From assembly GCA_910584615.1 (NCBI GenBank), contig CAJUAM010000034.1:1-30512 (forward strand): a stretch of 30,512 nt of DNA, read 5' to 3'. Below the pieces are notes generated by a model. That model did no database searches. It saw only the letters and a program-made list of their open reading frames with translations, and had not been told where the DNA came from. The position numbers were made by a program, and so were the translations under genes. Numbering within the stretch: the stretch's first letter is position 1; every line of letters starts with the position of its first letter. Origin of the DNA: an uncultured Dorea sp. (GTDB lineage: Bacteria; Bacillota; Clostridia; Lachnospirales; Lachnospiraceae). Shown here one piece after another: positions 1-8,627 of this stretch.

Positions 1-44
1 ATTTTCTCTGCCAGTTCAGAATACCTGCTGTTTTTTAGTATCAT
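1..44 (-). CDS. Start of a further glycan-operon gene (partial, runs off the left edge)
   Basis: An ATG on the minus strand at 44-42 overlaps the TGA stop of the preceding gene (ATGA overlap) and has a GAGG ribosome-binding sequence about five bases upstream. The frame stays open to the window edge and gives MILKNSRYSELAEK. Translational coupling of this kind matches the rest of the operon. Fourteen residues are too few to identify a family, so the product is unknown. Confidence 0.4.
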   Translation of the reverse strand, partial: MILKNSRYSELAEK

Positions 45-1582
45 ATATCCTCATACCCTGCATTCTGCATATAATCCCTCATATACATCTCCGCAAAATA
101 ATCAAGCCTCAAAATCTTTTCTTCGTCCATGTGAAGTTCGTATACCAGCTGCCGCTTAATAGGCATATAATATTGCTCTGAAGTAATTACGATCAGATCT
201 ATCTCTTTCTCTTTCATTTTTTCTGGAGCGACGATCTCAATGCCTTCTTGTTCTGATCCCCATTTTTTGCTGTCATTGTCTGACAGACAGACAATTTTAA
301 AATCCGCATTATTTTTTATCTTTAATTTCTCTATATAATGTCTGCAGATAAAACTGGCTCCAAAAAAGGAAATATTTATTTTCTTTTTTTCCGGATTCCT
401 GATGCCACCTTTTATATCTGCCAAAATCTTCTCACCGCTCATCCCCGCTTCAGGCGGCAAAACCTGCAGCCTCGCTTTTTTTATCCGCCCGATCACAGGT
501 CCAAGTTCCTGATCACAGAACTTATCTAAGAACTTTTGGATGTCTGCGCAGGAAGTACCCTGCTCATATGAGTCCGCCAGTTCTTTTACCGCTTTCGTCA
601 AAGGTTCTTCATAATCAGGGTTTTTCATATACAGTACGGGAATATCTAAAAATCCGGCCTCCACCATAACCGCGCTCCTGTCAATGATCACAGCATCCGC
701 ATGGTATAAAGAGATTCTATAGTCTGCCCTGTCGTCAATATATACATTTTTCTTTCCCCTTAACTGCCAAAACAGCTTTTCCGCCTTTTTTGACAACTCC
801 GGGCTGATCGTCTGAGAAAAAAACATAGGATGCGGCATCACAACAAAAAACAGATCGTCATAATCTTCTATCTGTCCTGCGAATCTTAAATATTCTTCAA
901 TATAAGGCGTAACCTGTTTTTTCTGATTGTTGTCGTAGATCAGTTTCGGAAAATGCATCTTCCAGAGTATGATCCTCCTGCCGCCTGCCATCTGAAAATG
1001 ATCTGAGCTGCCTATCTCATTTCTATGTACAATAGAATCAAACTTCGGTATGCCGAACGCACGCACCGCCTGTCTGTTTGGACAGTACTTTTTATAATCC
1101 TCCAGCATGATTTCTGAGAACGTATAGATCCGCCACGCATTTCTTACCACAAACGTATGAAAATGATTAAAACGTGCGTCTTCTGTATCCGAAATTTCTA
1201 TACCATAAGGAATATACACTATTCTTATACCCATTTCCCGCAAATGGACAGACAGCGCCGAAGGATTGCGATATGAAACATCATATGGGGGCTGGTAGAG
1301 CGCAGCATGCGGATGGAAATTTTTAAGTTCTTTTTCTGAATAAACAAAAAAAGGGATTCCCTTTTCTGTTAAAAAAACATCTGTTTTTTCTATCTGCGCA
1401 CTTTCCACAGATAATTCATTGACAAAAAATATCCGGATATCTACACTATCATCATTCACACACGCACGATAAAAACTTTCTATAGAAGGCCAGTAGGAAG
1501 CCACCTGATACATAACAGCGATCCTGACCTTTTCCCGCGGACCGCATCTGTTGTATTTATGCCGCCAAAAATCAAATAACAT
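41..1582 (-). CDS. CDP-glycerol glycerophosphotransferase-like protein with C-terminal Rossmann-like domain
   Basis: The protein has 513 residues. The central part resembles the CDP-glycerol:poly(glycerophosphate) glycerophosphotransferase family (TagB/TagF type), which moves glycerol-phosphate or similar groups from CDP carriers onto wall or surface polymers. Supporting motifs are WKMHFPK, VVMPHPMFF and VIDRSAVMVEAGFLDIPVLYM-like sequence near residues 310-330. The last 110 residues form a separate Rossmann-like unit (FFGASFICRHYIEKL, then CLSDND and DLIVITSEQY) that recurs in three other proteins of this operon. It is a clear paralogue of the gene at 8624-10183, sharing VASxW, PYGIEISDT and DRSAVMVEAG. 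The start lies three bases after the gmhA stop; its ribosome-binding site is weak, so translation may be coupled. The true donor and acceptor cannot be read from sequence. Confidence 0.8.
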   Translation of the reverse strand: MLFDFWRHKYNRCGPREKVRIAVMYQVASYWPSIESFYRACVNDDSVDIRIFFVNELSVESAQIEKTDVFLTEKGIPFFVYSEKELKNFHPHAALYQPPYDVSYRNPSALSVHLREMGIRIVYIPYGIEISDTEDARFNHFHTFVVRNAWRIYTFSEIMLEDYKKYCPNRQAVRAFGIPKFDSIVHRNEIGSSDHFQMAGGRRIILWKMHFPKLIYDNNQKKQVTPYIEEYLRFAGQIEDYDDLFFVVMPHPMFFSQTISPELSKKAEKLFWQLRGKKNVYIDDRADYRISLYHADAVIIDRSAVMVEAGFLDIPVLYMKNPDYEEPLTKAVKELADSYEQGTSCADIQKFLDKFCDQELGPVIGRIKKARLQVLPPEAGMSGEKILADIKGGIRNPEKKKINISFFGASFICRHYIEKLKIKNNADFKIVCLSDNDSKKWGSEQEGIEIVAPEKMKEKEIDLIVITSEQYYMPIKRQLVYELHMDEEKILRLDYFAEMYMRDYMQNAGYEDI

Positions 1583-1585
1583 TCT

Positions 1586-2158
1586 TTAGCATCCCTTCAT
1601 TCCGGATAATATAAACATCATCATATGATTTAAGATCAGATGGACATCTTCCACAATCTGCATATTATCTATAGCCACATGGACATTGTACTTGGATATT
1701 TCTTTCAGCCTTCCTCCGCTGTAACCTGTAAACGCAATCGTGTCTGCCCCTAAAGTATTTGCGTATTCAAGCGCGCGGACTATATTTTCTGAATTTCCGC
1801 TTCCGGATATCCCAATGACAATATCTCCCTTTTTCAACTTGTTCTTAAGCGGCACCACAAATACATTTTCATACCCGATATCATTGGCAATTGCCATCAT
1901 CATGGGCATATTGTCGCTGATACACTCTATATCATACTTTATATCCTGATTATAGCTGATCCCTTTATTGAAATCACATTCCAGATGAGCCGCTGTAGAA
2001 GCACTGCCTCCATTCCCGCATATAAATATCCTTTTTTGGTTCAATCTGGCATTTTCCAGCACATTCATCACTTCACTGATATCGTCCGTTGAAAGCGCAT
2101 CCAACACTTCTTTTTCCACATCTATGTATTTGCTGATCTTTTCTCTGTAATCAATCAT
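1586..2158 (-). CDS. gmhA: Phosphoheptose isomerase (sedoheptulose 7-phosphate isomerase), SIS domain
   Basis: The protein has 190 residues, the usual GmhA length. The SIS-domain phosphosugar motif FICGNGGSASTAAHLECDF spans about residues 45-63, and a second stretch, IGISGSGNSENIVRAL, follows near residue 115. GmhA converts sedoheptulose 7-phosphate to D-glycero-D-manno-heptose 7-phosphate in the cytosol, the first step of nucleotide-activated heptose synthesis. The start overlaps the upstream nucleotidyltransferase/phosphatase gene by eight bases, and an AGAGGA sequence lies just upstream. The neighbouring HddA-type kinase, HddC-type nucleotidyltransferase and GmhB-type phosphatase supply the rest of the pathway, which makes heptose a better assignment than another SIS-domain substrate. 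Confidence 0.88.
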   Translation of the reverse strand: MIDYREKISKYIDVEKEVLDALSTDDISEVMNVLENARLNQKRIFICGNGGSASTAAHLECDFNKGISYNQDIKYDIECISDNMPMMMAIANDIGYENVFVVPLKNKLKKGDIVIGISGSGNSENIVRALEYANTLGADTIAFTGYSGGRLKEISKYNVHVAIDNMQIVEDVHLILNHMMMFILSGMKGC

Positions 2159-3485
2159 TTTCTATAGTTCCTCTGTCAATATTAATGATCTGCCTGACTA
2201 TGTCCAGCAAATCTTCTCCTGTTATTTCCGGCAGAACTGCGTATTTTTCATCCGCTCCTGCTTGTCCTGTCTTAACCAGCGCCGTATGCATACCTGCATT
2301 TACCCCTGTCTGGATATCAACAGTACTGTCCCCTGTCATCCATGAATTTTCCAGATCAATGTTGTATTTTTCCGCCATGTCATCTATCAATCCTGTAGAC
2401 GGTTTTCTGCAGTTGCAGGAAATCTTATAGGCAGGGTTCTCCCCTGCGTATCCCTTATCCGGATGATGGGGGCAAAAGGCAATATCATCCACATATGCTC
2501 CCTGTCTGCCCAAAAGCGTCTGAAGCTTCCGGTGAATCCTGTTCACATCTTCTATCCCGCACATTCCTCTCGCCACAACAGGCTGGTTCGTTATCACAAT
2601 AGCAAGATATCCTGATGAATGGATCAGTCTCAATGCCTCTGCCGCATGTTCTTCCAGTTCAAATTCATCTTCATGGCTGATCAATCCACGAAACTTATTG
2701 ATCGTACCGTCCCTGTCTATAAAAATGCACTTCTGTTTATTTTCAAGACACCTCTTCTGCCAGATTCCTTTCTCCTGTTCTGTGCATACTTCCCTGAACC
2801 TGTCCAAAGTGCCCGCATCCTTTACGTACTCCGTTGTATGATATCCATACACTGATTTGCGGTATATTTCCGGCAGGAGTACATCCTTTTCAAAATCCGC
2901 TTTTCCAGGCTTTTCAAATCCGTCAAGTATATTTCTGTTTAGTATGCATATTCCTGCATTTACACAATTTTCATACCAGTGATCACGTTCTTTTCCTTTA
3001 AAATTAATCTCTGTCAACCGGCTGTCCTCATCTAAGACAAGCAGATCCGAATCATACGGATGTGAATTCGGATGGACCAGGACTGTAACCATGCCGCCAT
3101 GATTTTCATGGAACTTCATCATCCGTTTCCAGTCAATATCAAACATGATATCGCCGAATATAAACAAAAAATTCTCCGAACAAATGCGGTCTTTTAAATA
3201 ATACAACGCCCCCGCCGAGCCTAACGGTTCATTTTCTGTTATATATGAGATACGCACTCCCATAAATGAACCGTCCCCAAAATATTCTCTGATCTTCTCT
3301 CCCAGATGCCCCACAATGATTACAAATTCATTGACTCCATACCGGACTGCACTTTCTATCTGCCATTGGAGCATCGGTTTACCGTTCAAAGAAATCATCG
3401 GCTTGGGTATATTATTTTTTGTAAGCTCTCTCATGCGGGTGCCTAATCCTCCCGCCTGAATCACACCTATATACATATCTGGCAT
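2151..3485 (-). CDS. hddC: Bifunctional heptose 1-phosphate nucleotidyltransferase / heptose 7-phosphatase-type fusion (HddC-GmhB)
   Basis: The 444 residues hold two enzymes. Residues 1 to about 235 are a sugar nucleotidyltransferase: the signature AGGLGTRMRELTKNNIPKPM starts near residue 11, FGDIMFD is near 110 and VNAGICILN near 175. Residues 250-430 are a histidinol-phosphatase-type HAD phosphatase: motif I FIDRDGTIN (D257, D259), TNQP near 299, a zinc loop CPHHP...CNCRKP (C338, H340, C357, C359) and GDSTVDI (D386, D390). In the established GDP-heptose route GmhB removes one phosphate and HddC then adds the nucleotide, so the fusion joins consecutive steps. AAGGTG lies six bases before the chosen ATG. 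Which nucleotide is used (GDP in characterised HddC) is not decided by the sequence. Confidence 0.85.
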   Translation of the reverse strand: MPDMYIGVIQAGGLGTRMRELTKNNIPKPMISLNGKPMLQWQIESAVRYGVNEFVIIVGHLGEKIREYFGDGSFMGVRISYITENEPLGSAGALYYLKDRICSENFLFIFGDIMFDIDWKRMMKFHENHGGMVTVLVHPNSHPYDSDLLVLDEDSRLTEINFKGKERDHWYENCVNAGICILNRNILDGFEKPGKADFEKDVLLPEIYRKSVYGYHTTEYVKDAGTLDRFREVCTEQEKGIWQKRCLENKQKCIFIDRDGTINKFRGLISHEDEFELEEHAAEALRLIHSSGYLAIVITNQPVVARGMCGIEDVNRIHRKLQTLLGRQGAYVDDIAFCPHHPDKGYAGENPAYKISCNCRKPSTGLIDDMAEKYNIDLENSWMTGDSTVDIQTGVNAGMHTALVKTGQAGADEKYAVLPEITGEDLLDIVRQIINIDRGTIEND

Positions 3486-3489
3486 AACT

Positions 3490-4431
3490 TCACCTTTTTA
3501 TATTATTTTTTACCGCCTTGCGGACAGCCTCATCGGATGAATATTTCGCGCTCCATCCCATACTTTGGATCTTATCTGTGCAGTACCTGAACTTTGGCAC
3601 ATCGCCTTTCCATCCGCCCTGCCCTCCTGTATAATCATACTGCACATCGGACAATCCAAGCTCGCCGCACACGATATCCGCGATAGCAGTAACGCTTGTA
3701 GCTCCCTTTGTTCCTACATTATACAGCACAGGATTCCTTTCACCTTTATCTTTAAGCAGTATAATTGCGTCAATCAGATCACTGACATAGATATACGGTT
3801 TTGTCTGTTCTCCGTCGCCCAAAATCTGAAGTCTTTGGGGATCCTTTTCCAATTTTCTCAAAAAGTCATATATCACTCCGTGTGTAAGCTTCGGTCCGAT
3901 GACATTGGGAAACCGGAAAATCAGCGTTTCCATATCATTCATATAAGAAAAAGCGCTGATCAATGCTTCGCTTCCAAGCTTCGCGGCTCCATAATAAGAA
4001 ACAGGAGACAGTGCCGATGTATTTTCATCCAGTATTACATCTTTTTTATCCCCATATACTGCCGATGTCGATGCAAAAAACAACTTCTTAATTTTAAATT
4101 TTCTCATACAGCACAAAATCTGAAAGGTTGTTGTATATGTATTCTTGTATTCTACCTCCGGATTTAAAGCACTCGCTTGTATGTCCGAATTCGCTGCCAG
4201 ATGAAACACATGATCCGGATGCTCTTTTTCAAACACCTCTTCCAGATTTTTTAAAACAGACGCATCTTTCTCGTACAGTATAAAATCTGTATTTTCTGAT
4301 AAATGACTGATATTATCCGCTGTTCCGAGAGAAAAATCATCAACACACACTACCCTGCTGCCTTCCGCTAAGAGCGCCTCGCATAAATGACTTCCGATAA
4401 ATCCTGCTCCTCCTATCACTAACGCTTTCAC
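3490..4431 (-). CDS. NAD-dependent nucleotide-sugar epimerase/dehydratase (extended SDR)
   Basis: The protein has 313 residues. The N-terminal NAD-binding motif is VIGGAGFIGSHL (residues 5-16), followed by DD near 31 that fixes NAD specificity. The catalytic triad region is STSAVYG (121-127) with Y147 and K151 in YYGAAK. This is the UDP-glucose 4-epimerase-like branch of extended short-chain dehydrogenases. Position inside the heptose gene set suggests that it acts on a nucleotide-activated heptose or another precursor of the same polymer, but a general hexose 4-epimerase role is equally compatible. The start is GTG directly after the TAG of the kinase gene; GGGAGG eight bases upstream supports it and implies coupled translation. 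Confidence 0.82.
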   Translation of the reverse strand: MKALVIGGAGFIGSHLCEALLAEGSRVVCVDDFSLGTADNISHLSENTDFILYEKDASVLKNLEEVFEKEHPDHVFHLAANSDIQASALNPEVEYKNTYTTTFQILCCMRKFKIKKLFFASTSAVYGDKKDVILDENTSALSPVSYYGAAKLGSEALISAFSYMNDMETLIFRFPNVIGPKLTHGVIYDFLRKLEKDPQRLQILGDGEQTKPYIYVSDLIDAIILLKDKGERNPVLYNVGTKGATSVTAIADIVCGELGLSDVQYDYTGGQGGWKGDVPKFRYCTDKIQSMGWSAKYSSDEAVRKAVKNNIKR

Positions 4432-5427
4432 CTACGCATCCTCCCAATACTTATCTCCAATATGTACGACTGAACTACCGTCATGTTCAAATTTAAAAGG
4501 AAAGATCCTAAGCCCCAATTTTTCCTGCAGATGAGTCTGCTTTTCCCTGGGACAGTAAAAAAGAAGAAAACCTCCGCCTCCCGCTCCAAGGAGCTTTCCG
4601 CCTCCCGCTCCTTCATGAAGGGCCGTCTCATATAATTCATCAATCTGCGGATTTGTAATATTTCCTGCCAACTCGCGCTTTTTCATCCAACTTTCATTCA
4701 GAATAGCGCCAAAGTCAGCGATATCATTTTCTTCCAGGGATTTCTTCATGTCTTTCGCCAGCTCGCACATACAAACCAGATTCCTAAATTTATCCGCCTT
4801 ATCAATAATATTTTTCTTCTGCTCCGCAAGGATCTTATTGGCGTCATGTGTCAGCCCGGTATAAAACATAACGAGATTTTCCTGAAGCCGCCGCAGTGTA
4901 TCTCCCTTAGTTATGACCGGCTCAACGCAAACCGTATCATCCTTATGAAAAGTGATATAATTAAGCCCGCCGAAAGCCGCGGCATATTGATCCTGTTTTC
5001 CGATCGGCGCGCCCAGCTTCTCTATCTCCACTTTGCAAGCCTCTTGTGCCAGTCTGGACTTTGACATATACTTTCCTCTGTAACAGGCAAGTGTATGGAT
5101 AAGCCCTACCGTAAAAGAGCTGGATGAACCAAGACCTGTTCCGCTCGGCACATCCGCTGTGCTGGATATCTCTACGCCGCTAATCTTTTGTTCATTCAAA
5201 ACACAGTGAAAAATAGAGTGTCTGATATCTCCAATGTTATCAACGATCTCATTTTGTGAATACTTAAGCGCCGTTTTATTCTCATCAAAGTAAGGATGTA
5301 CCGTCAGATACATATATCTGTTAATGGTCGTGCTGAGCACACATCCGCCGTATTCTCTGTAAAAATCTGCCATATCGCTTCCGCCGCCGCAAAAACTTAC
5401 ACGAAAAGGAGTTTTCGTGATAATCAT
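4432..5427 (-). CDS. hddA: D-glycero-D-manno-heptose 7-phosphate kinase (GHMP kinase)
   Basis: The protein has 331 residues and is a GHMP-family kinase. N-terminal TKTPFRVSFCGGGSD is typical of HddA-type enzymes; the ATP-binding loop PSGTGLGSSSSF is at 94-105; the C-terminal GGGKLLGAGGGGFLLF motif is near 272-290. HddA phosphorylates heptose 7-phosphate at C1, giving the 1,7-bisphosphate used by GmhB. The start has AGGAGG about eight bases upstream. Its neighbours are gmhA, hddC-gmhB and an epimerase downstream and a methyltransferase upstream. HddA, unlike HldE, belongs to the GDP-alpha-heptose branch known from S-layer glycans and Campylobacter capsule. An L-fucose kinase-like role is less likely given the partners. 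Confidence 0.87.
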   Translation of the reverse strand: MIITKTPFRVSFCGGGSDMADFYREYGGCVLSTTINRYMYLTVHPYFDENKTALKYSQNEIVDNIGDIRHSIFHCVLNEQKISGVEISSTADVPSGTGLGSSSSFTVGLIHTLACYRGKYMSKSRLAQEACKVEIEKLGAPIGKQDQYAAAFGGLNYITFHKDDTVCVEPVITKGDTLRRLQENLVMFYTGLTHDANKILAEQKKNIIDKADKFRNLVCMCELAKDMKKSLEENDIADFGAILNESWMKKRELAGNITNPQIDELYETALHEGAGGGKLLGAGGGGFLLFYCPREKQTHLQEKLGLRIFPFKFEHDGSSVVHIGDKYWEDA

Positions 5428-5439
5428 CCCATGTTCCTC

Positions 5440-6355
5440 CTATTTATCTATCCTGACAACCAGATCATCTAATCCGTTCCCATTAATACAATAGTATAAT
5501 ACTTCACACTTTGTTTCCCATAAAAATTTATTTACAGCCGGCAGTACTCCGCAGCACTCTTTACTATCAGCATGTATAAAGCCATAGTCATTAAACTGCA
5601 CGATCCCACCGGTTTTTATCTTTTTCTTTATCACATTGATATCTTTTGATACACTTTCAAAATCATGAGCGGCATCCAGATAGATATAGTCAAATGTATC
5701 ATCTTCAAATTTTTCTAATACCTCCCATGAATAACCTTCTTTAACTTCCAAAATTCCGTTTTCTTCCTCTTTTTGGAATCTTTTCTTATAAAATTCTAGT
5801 AAGGTAAGACCCCCCCCCCCTGAATTTTGGGTTATTCCACATTCCACCACAATTTATCAAATACGGATTATCCGCAAAGAAATAATCAATCGCATAAAAT
5901 TTCCTCGGCTTCATAATGTCCAGCAGTTTTCTTGTGAATCCTCCAAATGCAACGCCGACTTCCGCCACCACCAGATTTTTTTCCAAACAGGATAAAGCTG
6001 ATTTTCTATCAACAAGGAGCTTGCAGCCATCGAGCTTTTCCTGAGGCAATGTTAAATATTCATGCAGATAAGAAACTTTGCTTTCCTCAATCTTGTATTG
6101 ACAAACTAACTGTTTTCTGACATTCTCAGCATGTGTTCCACTTAGGCAGACAACTATCTTGTCATAATCATAGTCCATGATCTTCTGTGGATTTATTATC
6201 ATTTTTTCGTTAAATGCCGTGTCCCATAGATCTTTGTTATTATCTGCTATCGCTATCACCCATTTGTTCAGGTCAAATTGATTGTTCTCATTCCCATATA
6301 TCTGAAACAAACGCTTAGCCTCATGAGATAATCCGAATAATATTACTTTTTCCAT
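5440..6355 (-). CDS. Rossmann domain-SAM methyltransferase, frameshifted at a poly-G tract (probable phase-variable gene, OFF)
   Basis: The upstream frame starts with ATG at 6355 (GGGGGAAGAG before it) and runs 189 residues, ending at a TAA at 5786 shortly after an 11-G run. A second frame, 5850-5440, carries the rest of the same domain. With 10 G (or 7 or 13) the frames join into one 304-residue protein. Residues 1-95 are the Rossmann-like unit seen in three operon neighbours (VILFGLSHEAKRLF, IAIADNNKD, KIVVCLSGT). Residues 105-304 are a class I methyltransferase: VVAEVGVAFGGFTRKLL as SAM motif I, FYAIDYF, then FDYIYLDAAHDFESV and GGIVQFNDYG. A sugar O-methyltransferase role is inferred from context. 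As read, the product would be truncated in the methyltransferase domain. A homopolymer sequencing error is the main alternative. Confidence 0.8.
5810..5820 (-). repeat. Homopolymeric G11 tract (C11 on the plus strand), probable slippage site
   Basis: Eleven consecutive C on the plus strand, meaning G11 in the coding strand of the methyltransferase gene. It lies between the codons for NPKF and the rest of the methyltransferase domain. Runs of this length are classic slipped-strand contingency sites; one base less restores the frame. No other homopolymer of this length in G or C was seen in the window. Confidence 0.85.
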
Positions 6356-6385
6356 CTCTTCCCCCGTAATCCTTTTATTGAGTTT

Positions 6386-7456
6386 CTACAAAATTTCATG
6401 GAAATGACATAGAGCGTATTTCTCTTCGTCTGTGTTGCATACTTCCATATCCATCGGCGGATACATGACTTTTTTCTCAACAACGAGCACACCAAAGTAA
6501 TAGTGCAGAGAATGCATACTTCTTGTATACTCGTTAACCTGCAGCTCCTGACCTGTCGCAAACCATGCATGGATATAATCTATAAAATTTTTAGAATACT
6601 CAATAAAAGTATTTTCCTTTTTATAGCCTGAGTCGTATTTCCTGCTGTCATAAGAAGTTCCCGTATCCTCGCATAAATACACTCCATCATCCTTTATATG
6701 AGGAAACATTTCTTCAAATGTGACAATCTGCTGTTCCATATAGTGTCCGCCGTCGTCAATCAGGATATCTACCTTAGGAATCTTGGTTTTGATCCGTTTC
6801 CAAAAGTCTCTGTCTGCCTGATCGCCAATGTACACCTCAATTTGTTCATCTTCTATCTCTTTGCATGAAGGCTCTATATCTATCCCTATGATTTTTGCCT
6901 TAGGTCCAAATATTTTTTTCCATATCTGCAGAGAGCCTCCTTTATCTATGCCGATCTCCATAATTGTAATATCTTTTCCTATATACTTTGACAAATGTCT
7001 GTTATATATTTCAAAATAGTGAAGCCATTTGAAGGAGCGTTTATGTCTGCCTGTAAGAAATTCTGCTTCCATATCATTTAATTCTTCCAAATGACTGCAT
7101 AATTCCCCATAAACATCACCAGCTCTTAACCCCTTGCTCCAGTCTGCTGTCATTGTCCCGATATTTCTCGGCGATACCTTTACATAGTCCTTCCAATATA
7201 TAATCTTATCTTCTGGAATCCCTATTTCTGCCAGCTCTTTTTTTATTTTTCCAAGCTTTCTGTTAACGGTTACCAGAATAAAGTCATACTCATATCCTTT
7301 GATTTGTTCTGGCAAGACCACATCAATACCATTGATATTCATTCCGCTTTTTTTAATATCTTTATCCGCGATGCATAGTATATTATTTTGTCTTACCTCC
7401 TCCTTATCCATTACATGTTTGCAGTTTCCTCCTGCTCCGTAAATAATAATCTGCAT
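6386..7456 (-). CDS. Rossmann domain-class I SAM methyltransferase (cephalosporin hydroxylase/macrocin methyltransferase-like)
   Basis: The protein has 356 residues in two parts. Residues 1-95 are the shared Rossmann-like unit: MQIIIYGAGGNCKHVM, IADKDIKKSG and YDFILVTVNRKLG. Residues 130-356 resemble CmcI/macrocin O-methyltransferase-like enzymes: ITIMEIGIDKGGSLQIWKKI is SAM motif I, IIGIDIEPSC binds the ribose, and VDILIDDGGHYMEQQ followed by DGVYLCEDTGTSY gives acidic metal-ligand candidates. This class methylates hydroxyls of sugars and polyketides with a divalent metal. In this operon a sugar O-methyltransferase is the best guess. AAAGGA lies about nine bases before the ATG. The gene is intact, unlike its architectural sibling just downstream. 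Confidence 0.75.
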   Translation of the reverse strand: MQIIIYGAGGNCKHVMDKEEVRQNNILCIADKDIKKSGMNINGIDVVLPEQIKGYEYDFILVTVNRKLGKIKKELAEIGIPEDKIIYWKDYVKVSPRNIGTMTADWSKGLRAGDVYGELCSHLEELNDMEAEFLTGRHKRSFKWLHYFEIYNRHLSKYIGKDITIMEIGIDKGGSLQIWKKIFGPKAKIIGIDIEPSCKEIEDEQIEVYIGDQADRDFWKRIKTKIPKVDILIDDGGHYMEQQIVTFEEMFPHIKDDGVYLCEDTGTSYDSRKYDSGYKKENTFIEYSKNFIDYIHAWFATGQELQVNEYTRSMHSLHYYFGVLVVEKKVMYPPMDMEVCNTDEEKYALCHFHEIL

Positions 7457-7478
7457 ATTTTGTTATCCTTTCTTAATG

Positions 7479-8627
7479 TTAATTAGAAATTCTCCAGAAT
7501 ATCTTCCTTCCAATATTTTCATCATACATACACTTATCTGTAAGATTAGTCTGTTCTTCTAAAAGAGATATAACAGATATGTATGGAATAGTGTCAGGAA
7601 CCTCTCTGCCTTTCATCTTTTGAAATTCCTCTATATATCTCGTCTGGCTTTCTTTAGACAGATTCATACTGATCTCTTTTACTATGTCAGACGCCAGATC
7701 ATATTCAACCAAAAAATCTTTTTGCATAATATTCAGATATATTTTCGAATCCCATATATAACTCCACCTGACTGTCAGTCCCTTCGCGAGAGGCTCAATC
7801 TTAAGTTTTTCTTTCACAGGCAGGTACTTCATGGTTTCTCTTTCCGTATCCCAAAAATAAACATCCAAAAACTGATGATCGATCAAAATAATATTTCCGT
7901 TCCAGATATAAGAATGCATAAAAGCGGTTAAAGCAAACCTAGTTCCGATCCTTATATGCCGTACAGCATCATTTTTTAAATCCCAACGCAAAATCGTATT
8001 TCCCGACTCAGGAAACAGCCAGTAAGCATGGTTCGCATATGTAATAGCGCAAATAGATTTGCTATGGATCTCAAAATCATGCACAATATAACTATTTTCC
8101 TGCACATTATAACTTAAAACACACGAATTGATCAGATTGGGAATCAGCAAATGCATGTCATTCATACAGGCACCGCCTTTCGACCAGTTGATGCTTCCAG
8201 AATCTCTTTTACAAGCCGGTTCCTTCTGAAACTCGTCTATATAATAAACCCTCTCTTTTTCCAAGTCATACCGGGCAATCAATGCCTGCTCCTGGCCGAT
8301 AAAATAAATATTCTTGTTCCGATAAAACCCGCTGTGGAATTTATATGTCCCGCCCCTTTCACATTGAATCTTTGTAAACTGATTTTCTCTTATATCGTAG
8401 ATCAAAAAGTCTTCTCCCATGCAAGGCGCTAAATAAATTTTATTTTCATGCTTTAACATAGTGCCTTCCGTTAAATTAACATATTTTTTTACAGGCAGCA
8501 TTGACAAGAAATTTACACTTTCACTTTTTACGTCTAATTCAAAAACAGCTCCCACTGTAAATGGTACAAACCAGATTTTCCCGCCTTCCATACAACCAAT
8601 CTTAAATTTGGGGTAATGATCTTTCAT
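7479..8627 (-). CDS. Predicted beta-propeller-like protein of unknown function
   Basis: The protein has 382 residues with no recognised catalytic motif. At least five degenerate repeats of about 45 residues share the pattern hydrophobic-N/G-K-IYL...YDL/WDL...: NKIYLAPCMGEDFLIYDIR, KNIYFIGQEQALIARYDLE, HAYWLFPESGNTILRWDLK, GNIILIDHQFLDVYFWDTE and SKIYLNIMQKDFLVEYDLA. This is the look of a kelch or WD-like propeller. There is no signal peptide, so it is probably cytosolic. AAGGAG sits nine bases before the ATG, and the gene overlaps the upstream transferase gene by four bases (ATGA). Position inside the glycan operon suggests a scaffold or sugar-binding role, but function is unknown. Confidence 0.6.
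   Translation of the reverse strand: MKDHYPKFKIGCMEGGKIWFVPFTVGAVFELDVKSESVNFLSMLPVKKYVNLTEGTMLKHENKIYLAPCMGEDFLIYDIRENQFTKIQCERGGTYKFHSGFYRNKNIYFIGQEQALIARYDLEKERVYYIDEFQKEPACKRDSGSINWSKGGACMNDMHLLIPNLINSCVLSYNVQENSYIVHDFEIHSKSICAITYANHAYWLFPESGNTILRWDLKNDAVRHIRIGTRFALTAFMHSYIWNGNIILIDHQFLDVYFWDTERETMKYLPVKEKLKIEPLAKGLTVRWSYIWDSKIYLNIMQKDFLVEYDLASDIVKEISMNLSKESQTRYIEEFQKMKGREVPDTIPYISVISLLEEQTNLTDKCMYDENIGRKIFWRISN

Noticed and set aside
3565..4167. 200-codon plus-strand frame
   Set aside because: Antisense shadow of the epimerase gene; no start site and no family resemblance.
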